The translations under genes were made by a program, and so were the position numbers. The notes below the pieces were generated by a model. The model saw nothing but the letters and a program-made list of their open reading frames with translations. It was not told the origin of the DNA and did no database searches. Shown here one piece after another: positions 11,186 to 21,855 of a stretch of 64,000 nucleotides of DNA. The stretch comes from Fremontodendron californicum (Eukaryota; Streptophyta; Magnoliopsida; Malvales; Malvaceae): positions 8,395,501 through 8,459,500 of the forward strand of contig JAULJL010000005.1 in NCBI GenBank assembly GCA_030761205.1, read 5' to 3'. The first letter of the stretch is position 1. Every line of letters begins with the position of its first letter.

Positions 11186-11456
11186 TTCGGGTTCGGGTTC
11201 GGGCCGGTCTCGGGTTCGGTTCCATTCGGGTTCGGGCTCATTCGGGTTCGGGCTCATTCGGGTTCGGGCCCATTCGGGTTCGGGTCCATTCGGGTTCGGG
11301 TCCATTCGGGTTCGGGCCCATTCGGGTTCGGGTCCATTCGGGTTCGGGCCCATTCGGGTTCGGGCTTTTTCGGGTTCGGGTTTTTGACTTTTTGGTCAAA
11401 TCGGGTTTGGGCGGGTTCGGGTTCGGGTTTTCCTGGGCGGGTTTTCGGGTTCGGGT
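11186..11456 (+). repeat. Right subterminal array of GGGTTCGGGYYCATTC units
   Basis: The same 16-bp unit as in the left array, in the same plus-strand orientation, with about eleven units before it breaks into GGGTTC and GGGCGGG runs near the right end. Confidence 0.88.
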
Positions 11457-11473
11457 TCATTTTGCCACCTCTA

Positions 11474-11562
11474 GGTGGGGATGTGTTTTGTCTACTGCTG
11501 TAATATGTGTCAGGATCTTGTACTGACCTTGACTATCTGAGTATGAATAAATTGTTGATTTA

Positions 11563-11567
<5 letters not shown>
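11474..11567 (+). mobile_element. LINE B, 3' end fragment
   Basis: After the second GGTGGGGA the LINE B 3' UTR resumes, with a possible polyadenylation signal AATAAA at 11547 and an end near TTTAGCAAAA. An (AT)n run follows. AT-rich repeats also flank the 5' end of LINE B near 3335, so its target duplication cannot be told apart. Confidence 0.6.

Positions 11568-11604
<37 letters not shown>
11568..11604. repeat. (TA)n microsatellite
   Basis: An uninterrupted TA run of about 37 bp directly after the LINE B tail, followed by GAGAGAG. Confidence 0.95.
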
Positions 11605-11611
<7 letters not shown>

Positions 11612-12393
11612 TAGTAATGGCTAAATATATATAGATTAACTCGAGTTTTAACTTAATTGGTTCATATAACTATAAGATAACATCAATATATATATATATA
11701 TATATATAAAGAGTACTATTCTTTTTCAGTTTTCACATGTTTAAGTATACTTTATATATCGGTTTTAGACTTTTAAGTGCAAATCAATATCATCCCCACA
11801 CACACACAAAAAAAAAGTTTAATCATGTGAAATTTACCTAATAAAGAGGAAAAGTTACAGCCTTACAGGGTTCTTTTTTTTTTTTTTTTTTTGTTCGACC
11901 TATTAGACTTGAAGCTGAAGACAGTGGACTATAATAAAAAATTTAAATGCAATGGAGATTGTAGGAACTAGGAATGGAGAATTACTACGTTTAATAAGAA
12001 GTTTTATAACATTTTTAACCAGTAAAAAATACTTGATTTTCTTTCCTATACTGTTAATTTACTCATCAATATATATATATATATTTCTTTCTTTCTTTCT
12101 TTGTTCAAATACATGGATAATTGTACATTTAACAATCAAATTATGTTGAAGCTAGAAAAAATATAAAATGTAAGACGATAAATTATATAAAAAATTACCA
12201 TACATACAAAACAAATTAAGTTATGCATGCACTAATATTTATCCAACCATAAGTTTTTATTTTTTAGTAATTAGTAAAAATAAAAAGAACATGCAAAACC
12301 TCGACATTATGGCTACAAGCACTAGCTAAAAACTACCATCTATAAACAACGACAACAAAAAGTCTTCTACAATATCTAAGAGCAAAAATGTTC

Positions 12394-12399
<6 letters not shown>

Positions 12400-12472
<73 letters not shown>
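12400..12472. repeat. Compound (AT)n(AG)n microsatellite
   Basis: About 43 bp of AT followed by about 30 bp of AG. Lengths like these are usually polymorphic. Confidence 0.95.
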
Positions 12473-12475
<3 letters not shown>

Positions 12476-13224
12476 TGGATAATGTTTAAAACATAGAGAA
12501 TGAATATATGCATACCCCATTTAGTCAGGATCAATAATTTTCTTCTTGTTGTTATCCCATTTTTTTTTATAATTTTTGATATCCCATTTTTTTATAACTA
12601 ATTATGGAATGCAACCACCTCTACACAATACATGTATATAATATAGCAAGTTGAGATTAAATAAAGTTTATGATCATTTCACATTATTTTACCTATGGAA
12701 ACATTGAATCTTGAACTTCAAATTAATATATTAAAATAATTTTATGATATAATACAACATATAATATCTTCAACGGATAATAATGATTAAAGCAAGTTGA
12801 GCTGTTATTTTGCGTATCTCCTGATATTATTATTATATAAACATATAATATTAAAGAGTTCGATTTTATACATTATTGATGAAGTTTTTAACTTTTACAA
12901 GATGATTAAAATTTTGATAAATATATTTTATTATACCCTACAAAAATGTGTCAGCTAAATCTGTTAGTAGAATTTTTAAATTCTAATGACATATTTCGAA
13001 TAATTTTTCAATATTAAATATTAAAATAATTTTATGCGCCAGTAATTTTTTGACCGAGTGACAAGAAGAGGATTTGTGAAACAAGTAAACTTGGGTTTCG
13101 AGTACAAAAAAATCTCACCTCCATCTCCAACATAAAAAGAAATAATAGTTTTATGCAAACTATTAATGAATGGACATATATCTTAATTATTAAAATTGTT
13201 TCTAAAGAGAATTTCCAACTATTA

Positions 13225-14438
13225 GAGGGTGTTTGGTATGATGGAAAGTGATCAATTTCCATGGAAAGTAATTGGTGGGAATGTGATTCCCATGTTTGGT
13301 ATGTTAAAAACTGTCAACTTTCCTGGGAATGTAACTTTCCTTGGAGAGTTACATTCCCACAAGCATTGGAATGTGATTCCCATGAGAAGTGGTGGGAAAG
13401 TAACTTTCCCATGTAGTTGGAAAGTTAAAAAAATGTTAAAGACAACACCTCTTTCTATTTGAGTTAAAATTATCAATTGAAATATTATTTTAAAATATTT
13501 CGTACAAATATTTATTAATAATAAATATTACTGAAATATTTAAATAATATTTAATTTGCATTCTGCGTTTTAATTTTCCAATTACTTGAGAATAACTTCG
13601 AAAATTTATTATTAACAAACATTTTTTATCATAAAAATAACTCAAATTACCAATTGAAATATTATTTTTAAATATTTAGCACAAATGTTTGTTAATAATA
13701 AATATCATTGAAATATTTAAATAATATTTAATTTTTATACAACTTTTTAACTTTAAAACTACATGAAAGTAATTTCAAAATTTTATTATTAACAAATATT
13801 TTTTATCATAAAAATAACTCAAATTATCAATTAAAATATTATTTTTAAATATTTAGTACAAATTTTGTTAATAACAAATATCATTAAAATATTTAAATAA
13901 TATTTAATTTGCATATAGTCTTTTAATTTTTTAACTACATGTGAGTAATTTCAAAATTTATTATTAACAAATATTTTTTATCATAAAAATAACTCAAATT
14001 ATCAATTAAAATATTATTTTTAAATATTTAGTACAAATATTTGTTAATAATAAATATCATTAAAATATTTAAATAATATTTAATTTGTATCCAGCCTTTT
14101 AATTTTTTAACTACATGAGAGTAATTTCAAGATTTTATTATTAATAAATATTTTTTATCCTAAAAGTAACTCAATTTAAAATATTATTTTTAAATATTTA
14201 GTATAAATATTTTTTAATAATAAATATCATTGAAAAATTTTAAAATTAATAAAATTTACATTTTTTTATAAGGGTAGTTTCGGAAATTATCATCACATTC
14301 TCAGGATTTTAATTAGCATTTTTTCATACATACCAAACGCTGGAAAGTTACATTCCCAGGAATCACATTCTCAAGAATCACATTCTCAGGAATCACATTC
14401 CATGGAATGTGATTCTTGGGAAGGTACCAAACACCCCC
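13225..14438. mobile_element. Non-autonomous PIF/Harbinger element (1214 bp)
   Basis: The left end GAGGGTGTTTGGTA pairs with the right end TACCAAACACCCCC (one mismatch), flanked by the 3-bp duplication TTA (13222-13224 and 14439-14441). These are the termini and target site of PIF/Harbinger elements. Subterminal parts carry repeated GGAATGTGATTCCCATG-like palindromic motifs on both sides. No transposase or MYB-like frame is present. Most of the interior is a tandem repeat described separately. Confidence 0.9.
13460..14275 (+). repeat. About 4.6 copies of a ~177-bp tandem repeat inside the Harbinger element
   Basis: The phrase AACTCAAATTATCAATT starts units at about 13460, 13639, 13816, 13991 and 14168, giving spacings of 179, 177, 175 and 177 bp. 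Each unit continues through TATTTAGTACAAATATTTG and ends with AACAAATATTTTTTATCAT. Inner units look more alike than the outer ones. The period is within the size range of many plant satellite monomers. Confidence 0.9.
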
Positions 14439-14916
14439 TTAGGTTTAAAACTTTATTTAATTTTGGAGATTTTAAAAGAATTAATCTTGAAAATAGTAGA
14501 GTAAGATGTTGATAAAAGCTACTATAATTATACTAGTATTGAAGAGTTGGGATTTAGATAGTGAATGTAGAGAAGTGTTACTATGAGTGTAGGCTTTATG
14601 GGAATTTCATGAACCTTAACTCACCTTCAATTTTTTTCCTGTTCCTTCAAATGTTTTAGAATATTAAAAGATTTTTTCACATGAATAAAATCTTACTAAC
14701 AAATTAGCTTAAGAAATAAACAGTCAAAATGATAGATGAAGGCAATTTTATCCTCTCAACTTGATTGTGGTGAAAAATTTAGCCATCCCATTTAATTAGT
14801 TTTCAACCATATCATTTAGAAAGTAATTAATGTTTTAACATAATCGTTAGGACTAATTTATTAAGATATAGACAATATTTAACATAAATGATAAGTCTAT
14901 ATATTTAAAATATATA

Positions 14917-14968
14917 TATTAACGAGTGTTTTAAGAGTATTATGTAAGGTTAATTAATATATTATTTA
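14917..14968 (+). mobile_element. Left fragment of an older MITE, cut by a Mutator-like insertion
   Basis: This stretch (TTAACGAGTGTTTTAAGAG, then GGTTAATTAATATATTATT) matches the start of the MITE copy at 16807-16857. The match is broken at 14968 by a MULE and continues briefly after it (15921-15936). Confidence 0.78.
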
Positions 14969-15920
14969 GGGATAATGTCATGAATGGTCCCTGAAGTTTA
15001 TCAAATTTTTCAATGTAGTACATATACTTTAAAAATGTCTATTTTGGTACTTAAAGTTTACACTCCGTGTGCTATTGTAGTACATGTTAGTAACACCGTT
15101 AAAAATTGATGAGGTGGCTTTTGTATCCAATAAAAACTTGACACGTGGCACCATATAACGATGCCACGTGCACTAACTAAAAAATTATTAATTTAATTTT
15201 AAAAATAAAATTATTATTATTTTAAAAATATAATGATGACACGTGGCATCATATAATGATGACACATGGCATCATATAATGATGCCACGTGTATTAACTT
15301 TAAAAAATAAAAAATTTTAAAATTTAAAATTTTAAAAGTTTAAAAAATTAATTTCATATTTAATTTTTTTTATTTTTTAATAAATATTTTTTAAAAGAAT
15401 AAAAATAATTTCATAATTTAATTTTTGTAATTTTCAAAAATAACTTTTAAATTTTTTTTTGATATTATAAATGATTTAATATTTAATTTTAAAATATTTT
15501 ATATTTTAAAAATAATTTTAGTTAAATATTTTAATTTTGTTATTTTTTTAAATTTTGAATTTAAAAAATAGAATTTAATTTTAAAAAATATAATTTTAAA
15601 TTTTATTATTTTAATATAATTTTTTAAGTTTTTTAAAAAAGTAGATATTAATTTTTAAAATATTTTTTATTTAATTTTAAAATATTTATTTATTTTTTTT
15701 TTACAAATATTTAGATACTAATTTCTAAAAAATCAGGTGTTGCCACGTGTCATCACCTGATAGGTCAATGCCACATCATCATTTATATTTAACGGTGTTA
15801 AGTCAAAATACTACATCGATATACGGTTTGATAATACAGGTATCACATTGAATATTTTTAAAGTACAGGTACCACATTGATAAATTTGATAAATTTCAAG
15901 ATTATTCATGACATTATCCC
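14969..15920. mobile_element. Mutator-like MITE (952 bp) with long terminal inverted repeats
   Basis: Both ends begin GGGATAATGTCATGAAT (right end read on the reverse strand) and the inverted similarity continues with interruptions for more than 100 bp. An exact 9-bp duplication TATTATTTA flanks it (14960-14968, 15921-15929), the usual length for Mutator-like elements. The interior has no ORF and holds repeats of a CACGTGGCATCATATAATG-type phrase near 15160-15290. Confidence 0.92.
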
Positions 15921-16687
15921 TATTATTTATAGTAATTGTTAACATCTACTTTTGTCTAGACTTTTAAAGTTGATTTGCTCTGATTCGGGCTCAGATTTAA
16001 TATTTAATAGATATTAAGGTCACGATTTTGCATTTTTTTAATGTTTTAAATTATATATCACTTTTTAACTTTAATTTTCAAAAAATAAAATCGAATCATA
16101 AAATTATATTTTTAAATTTAAATAAATTTAATTTGAGATGAAGAAAATTTTAATTCCAAACTTTAATGTTGAATACTATTAAATTTTTAAAATAAAAAGT
16201 GCTTAATTAAAAAATAAATGAAAGAATGGGTAATTCGGATATTTTTCTCTTCTTATCTTTTTTAAAATCTGACCTTCCAATCTTAGAGATCTAATGATCC
16301 AAAAAGATTAAATTTAGAAAGGCATTCCTTAAATCAAATAATCCAAAAATTCATATTTAAGTTAAAAAGGAAGTCATAAAATGATCATAACACCTTAGAG
16401 GGAGGAGGGGAACGGCTAAAAAATCAAGAAAGAAGAAGATAGAGTCACGGGTATAGAGAGAGGAGACTAGAAGTCGTGGAATTCATCTATTCGATTATCA
16501 GTAAAATATCGATCGATCATATTTGTATTTCGTAGCCCCCGTTAAACAGTTAAAAATAAACGAGGAAGAAAGCGACACTAAAAAAATAAACACACGGCTC
16601 GTTACGAGAGTCGGGCCACAAGTAAGGGCAGGGAAATGAGGGCAGAATATTTTTATTTAGAAGAAAGGGGCCGTTAAGAAAAAATGA

Positions 16688-17034
16688 TAATGAGTGTTTT
16701 AAGTTATTTTTTAAAGTTATTATATATAATAATATTTTATTTAATTTATTAAAAATAATAAATAAAATTATTGATTGTTACCTTTAATATAATATTATTA
16801 GGATTTTACTAACGAGTGTTCTTAGGGTGTTTTTTAAAGTTAATTAATATATTATTTATAGTAATAATATTATATTAAATACAAAAGTTGATAATTTTAT
16901 TTATTATTATCAATATATTGGATAAAGATATTAATATATCTAGTAATTTTAAGTCTTAACGTAGCAAAATCCATATTATTATTATAAATAATATAATAAT
17001 TATTTTTAAAAATTATTTTAAATAAACTCGTTAA
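16688..17034. mobile_element. Two copies of a MITE in head-to-head inverted arrangement
   Basis: The part 16807-17034 reads from ACTAACGAGTGTTCTTAGGG to an end near AACTCGTTAACAAA. The part 16688-16800 matches the reverse complement of the right half of the related copy at 57297-57476, including AATAATAAATAAAATTATT. The second copy therefore appears truncated and inverted, immediately left of the first. Family assignment is uncertain. Confidence 0.65.
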
Positions 17035-17419
17035 CAAATCAAAAAAAAAAAGTGAGACACGGTTGCCAGTGGGGAGTTTAAGAAAAAGGAATCTTTAAAT
17101 ATAAAAAAAAAAAAAAAAAAGGAATCTTTACATGTTTTAGGAGAGGGGGCCGGCATTTGCTTAGGGTTTTGGGATGACAAAAAATAGAATTTGAAAGAAA
17201 GAGGAGAGAGGAACGATTAATTGGGTAGAGAGGCAACCATGAAAAAAAAAGCTAAGACAAAATGAGGCACGGAAAAAGAGATTGAGAGGAGATTTTTTAT
17301 AGGAAAAAATATAAATCTTGAAATGGGAAAGTTAAAAAAAAAAAAGTGACTGAGGTGATGAGGATTGAGGAACCATTTTTGGTGTGTTTTTTTTTTTCCC
17401 TTTAGGCAGTAGCTTAGGT

Positions 17420-17660
17420 TAGATTTGATAATTTTTGTATTTATGTCGTGTTTATATATTTTTACGTGTCATCATCGTGTTTAATATATAATATGTTTAT
17501 ATAAATTTTGATATGTAATAATTTATGTTCTATAGATTTTGATATATTCTTATTACTTTTTCGTGTCGTATCATATTTTGTGTTTAATTTTAATTATTTT
17601 TTTCGTATCATGTTTGTGTCATATAATCATATCGTGTCTAAAATTATTAGATCCAGCTTC
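17420..17660 (-). mobile_element. Degenerate hAT MITE, same family as 40762-40987
   Basis: In reverse orientation it holds the family phrases TTTCGTGTCGTATCAT, CGTGTTTATATATTTTTACG and CATATCGTGTCTA. The termini are decayed and no clear target duplication is left. Confidence 0.6.
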
Positions 17661-18704
17661 GATCCATGGAGGAGAAGAATAAGAAAGAGAAAAATGAAAG
17701 GAAAGAAAAGAAAGTAAATGAAAGAGAGAAAGATTAGGAGTGGTTTACCTAAGGCAGTTTTTTCTCCTTTTCCTTTAAGTTTTGCTTGTTCTTTCTTCTT
17801 ATCCCACTATTTGCTAGGTTTTTTTTTTTTTTTAATGCATAGTTAGTATTTAAAGTTCTTGCAAGGTTTAAAGATCAAAGCCTAATGAGTTTTATGGTGC
17901 CGCTGGCACCCCAAGAATGAAGCCTACTGGTGCTTGATTTATTAATTGAAATAGTGCAATAATTGCCATTGTTTTTGTCTAATAGTGAAGTCAATGACGT
18001 TTTATTGTTTTAACTCGACATTAGTTTTCTTGTTCATATAATGAAGTAGTCAATCAAATTAAGGGAAATGTAGTTTGTCTTTCTCATTCACATCTTTAAC
18101 TACTTTTCTAGTTTGTTCTTATTTCATGGACAAGGACGAGGAAATATTTGACAAACTGTGGTAATGGTTGATGCTTTCTTTTGTTGAACAAAAATGTTGT
18201 TAATAGGCTACAAAATGAGTTGTAGATTTGATATTTAATCAAGTTTTAAAGGTATGAACAAGGGACATTTAATAGGCTACCAAATCCATTTCTTTACTAA
18301 AATCCATTGACCTGTATTCATATCAACTTGATGCATTGTAAGTTTGCACCTACACATGATTTGCTTTATGGATTATATTTATTTGACAGTTATCTTTTAT
18401 TTATATTTTAGTTTGATTAAAGTAAAAGTGCACATTTTAATTGTTTTTCATTTTATCTTCTAGCTCAAGAAGAAAGTAATGTTTTTTGTCGATTAGCCTT
18501 GAAACTACATGGAGCGGGTGATGAAGTCTTCAATTTTAGTATAGTTTTGATATTTTTATCAATTATTGTACTAGTTCATGTATATTTTTGTAAATTATGT
18601 ATTATTTGATGTAAAATCTTATAAAATATTATGATACAATTTGTTATTATTTATTTATCAATAAAATAGAGAATCATATTTATTTTATTGTTTTTTGTTG
18701 CAAC

Positions 18705-19147
18705 GTAAATTGTGACGGAATAAACAATAGTGACGGAATAAATTCGGAAGTTGTGATAGTATTAGTGACAGAATTGTTTAGTTGCGATGGAATTTTGTTT
18801 TTTTTTTACCTAAGTTGTGATGGAATTTTGACATTATTTTGTAACAGCATTTAAAATTGTGACAAAAATAGGAACGGATTTTTAAATTTTTTAACTTTTA
18901 ACGGAATATGGTGACGGGTGACGGCCACCTACCCAAGTCAACCAAAAAACTATGATGGTATGTTTAACCATTGTAACGGAAAAAAACCGTCACTAAATTA
19001 GTGAAAAAATCAATAAAATTTGTGATGATATTATCAATGAAGAGGTATCCGTGTCAAAAAAAATTCGTCAATAATTTTTATCTATGACAAATATATAACT
19101 TTCTGTGATGGATTCTTCCGTCACAGATAGGACAATTTCTAATAGTG
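18705..19147 (+). mobile_element. CACTA (En/Spm) 3' terminal region
   Basis: The right end reads TTTCTAATAGTG, which on the reverse strand begins CACTATTAGAAA, the standard CACTA terminus. Inside it are many copies of a subterminal motif of the TGTGACGGAAT type (at 18709, 18730, 18765, 18818 and others) in both orientations, the usual transposase binding sites. The last part pairs TGTGATGGATTC with GATTCTTCCGTCACAGATA. I found no matching 5' end upstream with TCCGTCAC-rich repeats and no TNP2-like transposase frame. Confidence 0.78.
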
Positions 19148-19149
19148 AA

Positions 19150-20180
19150 AGGTAAGTAAAAGAAAAACTAACAGAGTTTAATGATTTTGGAATATATAAG
19201 TTTACTAGAGTGATGGATTTTTAATTTCAATGATTAAAGTTCAAAACTTGATATTATCAAATATATATAAATAAATAAAAAATCAAATATTTGAATATAT
19301 AAAAGAAAGTGTTGACAAAAAATGCTTTGCTATATTTTGATAAAGAAAACCCTCTCTTTTTGTAAGAAATTTTTTTTTCACAGGACGATTTGAGTATAGT
19401 TTTGAGTAAATACTGATAATATGGTTATTATTATTATTTGAAATTGAAATTGAATTTTTCAAAGATTTAACACATTGGTTGATGGAGAATTAGGGGCTGG
19501 ATATATAAAGTCAAAATGTATTTATAGGCTGAAATGACCTTGATCCAACCACTGTCATTGGTTTTGAAACCAAAAACTAAATTTAAATGATGTTGTTTTT
19601 TAGGTATTTTTCATATTCATGAGGTTCCCTCATTAATATAATATTGATTAGTATGAAATCCATGCCAACTCAAATATGTTAAAACATGTTATTTGTTTAT
19701 TGTCATTAGGAAACTCGAACAAAATTAGGACTTAGTAATTTTTTTATTGGTTTCAATTACAAGTATAAATTTCCATAAAAACCACGTATTATATTTATAA
19801 AAAATAAAATCAATAAACAAACGAATTAACAAAATAAATTAATATAAAATTAGACTAAACCCATATGTATTGAGTCTTGAAGATAAGATCTAAAAGTTTC
19901 AAACCTTTTCTTTTTCATTCAGACAAGGGTTAATTGAGTAATCTTGTTTAAGTTTTTTCCTACTATTTTTTTACATTCTTTTCATTTACCTATAATCTTT
20001 GAATAAAGTTATTACCAAATCAACAATCAATTCTTATGGCAAAATAACATAGCATTGGGTGCAAAGATTGTTATTAAATTTTATTGTTTTTATCAATTAG
20101 GAGAATCTACTTATATTAATATAAAATTAATTAATTTTATATGTTTTTATAATTTCATATATGATTAATACTTTAATAAA
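19150..20180. other. AT-rich intergenic sequence, no feature seen
   Basis: No coding similarity, terminal repeats or RNA-like structure was recognised. Confidence 0.5.
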
Positions 20181-20183
20181 TCA

Positions 20184-20420
20184 CAGTTGGATTTAGCAAT
20201 ATAACTAATCGTATCCATTGTGCACATAAAATTTCGAATCGATTTGTTATCTTTATCATATTGCTTGAGAATATTTTTTTTAATATATATTTAACATTTG
20301 AATTTTTTTTATATCGAACAAATAGTTAGATATTTTTAATTTACTCAAAACTCGACGTGCATGATTCACGTAAATAGAGCATTGAATAAGAAAGATAAAT
20401 TAAACAAATATAAATCGTAT
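20184..20420 (-). mobile_element. Degenerate copy of the MITE found at 31715-32130
   Basis: In reverse orientation it matches the inner part of the 31715 element: ACTCGACGTGCATGATTCAC corresponds to its GATCATGCACGTCGAGTTTC block, and GGATTTAGCAATATAA to TTATATTGTTAAATCC. The long terminal repeats are missing. Confidence 0.65.
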
Positions 20421-20945
20421 AAAAAATTAATTTAATTTTACACTTATATTTATGGATCATTAATTCTTTTGTCTTATATATATATTATCTATAAAGTCGT
20501 AGGGGCATTGGTGTCGCACCCAAATTAAAATTGTTTTAACTTACTATTCTGTCTCCCTAGTTTCTGTTACTCATTTTTCTAAATGTTAAATAATTATCCT
20601 CTCCTATTTACTTCCCACTTGCTCAATCTAATTACTATCCATCATTTCATGAACGTTAATAAAAATTGTTTTTTAAAAAAATTATCTCATACAGCACTAA
20701 AGGATTACAACATATCTCATCAGGATATATTAAAAATAAAAAATATATATATCAAATTTTTTTAATTTTATTTATGGATATATAAAAAAAAGAACTTTTT
20801 TTCAATGAGATTGAAACAATGAAGCCTTTTGACATTTGAGGCCTACACAAAGCTTTACTGCTTGAGCCCTTAGGCCAGGTCCACGACAAATTTTTGTAGA
20901 CTCTGGCCAGGCCCATGCTCAAGATTCCACCTGTTTTTATATAGG

Positions 20946-21395
20946 GGTGTAAACGAAATATTTATTCTCGCAAGTTACTCGGGTTTGGCTTGAAAAAAAT
21001 TCGAATTCGGCTCGTCATTGTCGAGTACAGTTCGAGCTCGAGCAGCTCGAACGAGCCGAATTCTAGTATCCTAATACTTGACTCGAGTAGCTCGCGAGCC
21101 TAATCGAACTTTTTTATTTTTAATTAGTATTCAAAATCTCAATTCGAGCTCGAACTTTAGCACAAATAATCGAGTTGGAAGTCGAGCATGAAAATCGAGC
21201 TCATTTTTTACTAGGTAAACGAGCCTAATCGAGTCTAATCGAGCGAGCTCTAGCAATTTGATTTTTACCTCGAATCGAAATCAAACTTTAAAAGTGAAAC
21301 TCAATCGAGTTCGAACCGAGATTCAAACCTCGAATTTCAAGTCGAGCTCGAGCTTTTTACAGTTTGAACTCGTCTCGGCTCGATTACCCTATTGC
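20946..21395. mobile_element. hAT-like MITE rich in GAGCTCGAG motifs, copy 1
   Basis: It begins TAGGGGTGTAAACGA, a common hAT terminus, and continues with many TCGAGCTCGAG and AGCTCGAACGAGCC palindromes. It ends near CTCGTCTCGGCTCGATTA. A second copy with the same order of motifs is at 51093-51557. The right terminus and the 8-bp duplication are not clear in either. Confidence 0.72.
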
Positions 21396-21855
21396 TTTAA
21401 CGTCTTCGTAGATTTGAGTTTTTTTTTTTTTTTAAATTATATTATGATTGTAGATAACAAAAAAAAAAATCATCTCATAGCAGTAGGAAAACAACGACAG
21501 ACTGAACTGCCCAGGAAAGGCATAAGGGCCTCCTTCGGCTTTCAAACAAGGAACTTAAATAGTGGTGCCTTTAGAGTTTACTGAAATGTCACTTCGCAAA
21601 TTGTATTTTTCTCAGCAGAAGTTACACTGCTACCTCTAGTTATATTACATAGACTTGGTATCTTGTCGAAAAACGGGTATATATCCAACACGATATATCA
21701 ATATTTTTTTTAATAATTTTTATATTAACCCAAAGTATCTTAAGTAGCATAACAATATCAATTAAAGTGTAATATCAAACACAATAATGTTGGAATAAAG
21801 ATTGCATGTAACATAGATATCAAAAACTCATGCAAACACGTGATACGATCCTTAA

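Larger units (their letters stand above)
9603..11473. mobile_element. Non-autonomous hAT element (1871 bp) with G-rich subterminal arrays
   Basis: The ends are perfect 12-bp terminal inverted repeats, TAGAGGTGGCAA and TTGCCACCTCTA, flanked by the exact 8-bp duplication GGTGGGGA. Just inside each end lies a tandem array of a 16-bp unit, GGGTTCGGGYYCATTC: about 14 copies on the left and 11 on the right. Both arrays read the same way on the plus strand rather than as an inverted pair. The centre is AT-rich with no transposase frame, and holds a second, 260-bp hAT MITE. The three overlapping open frames across the arrays exist only because the unit lacks stops in every frame; they are not genes. 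Confidence 0.93.

Noticed and set aside
13460..14275. CRISPR-like regular repeats
   Set aside because: The repeats are long, adjacent, AT-rich and inside a plant transposon with a 3-bp target duplication; there are no spacers.
17976..17990. Second CACTA-like end (GTCTAATAGTGAAG)
   Set aside because: A ten-base match to the true end at 19147 without subterminal motifs nearby; probably chance.
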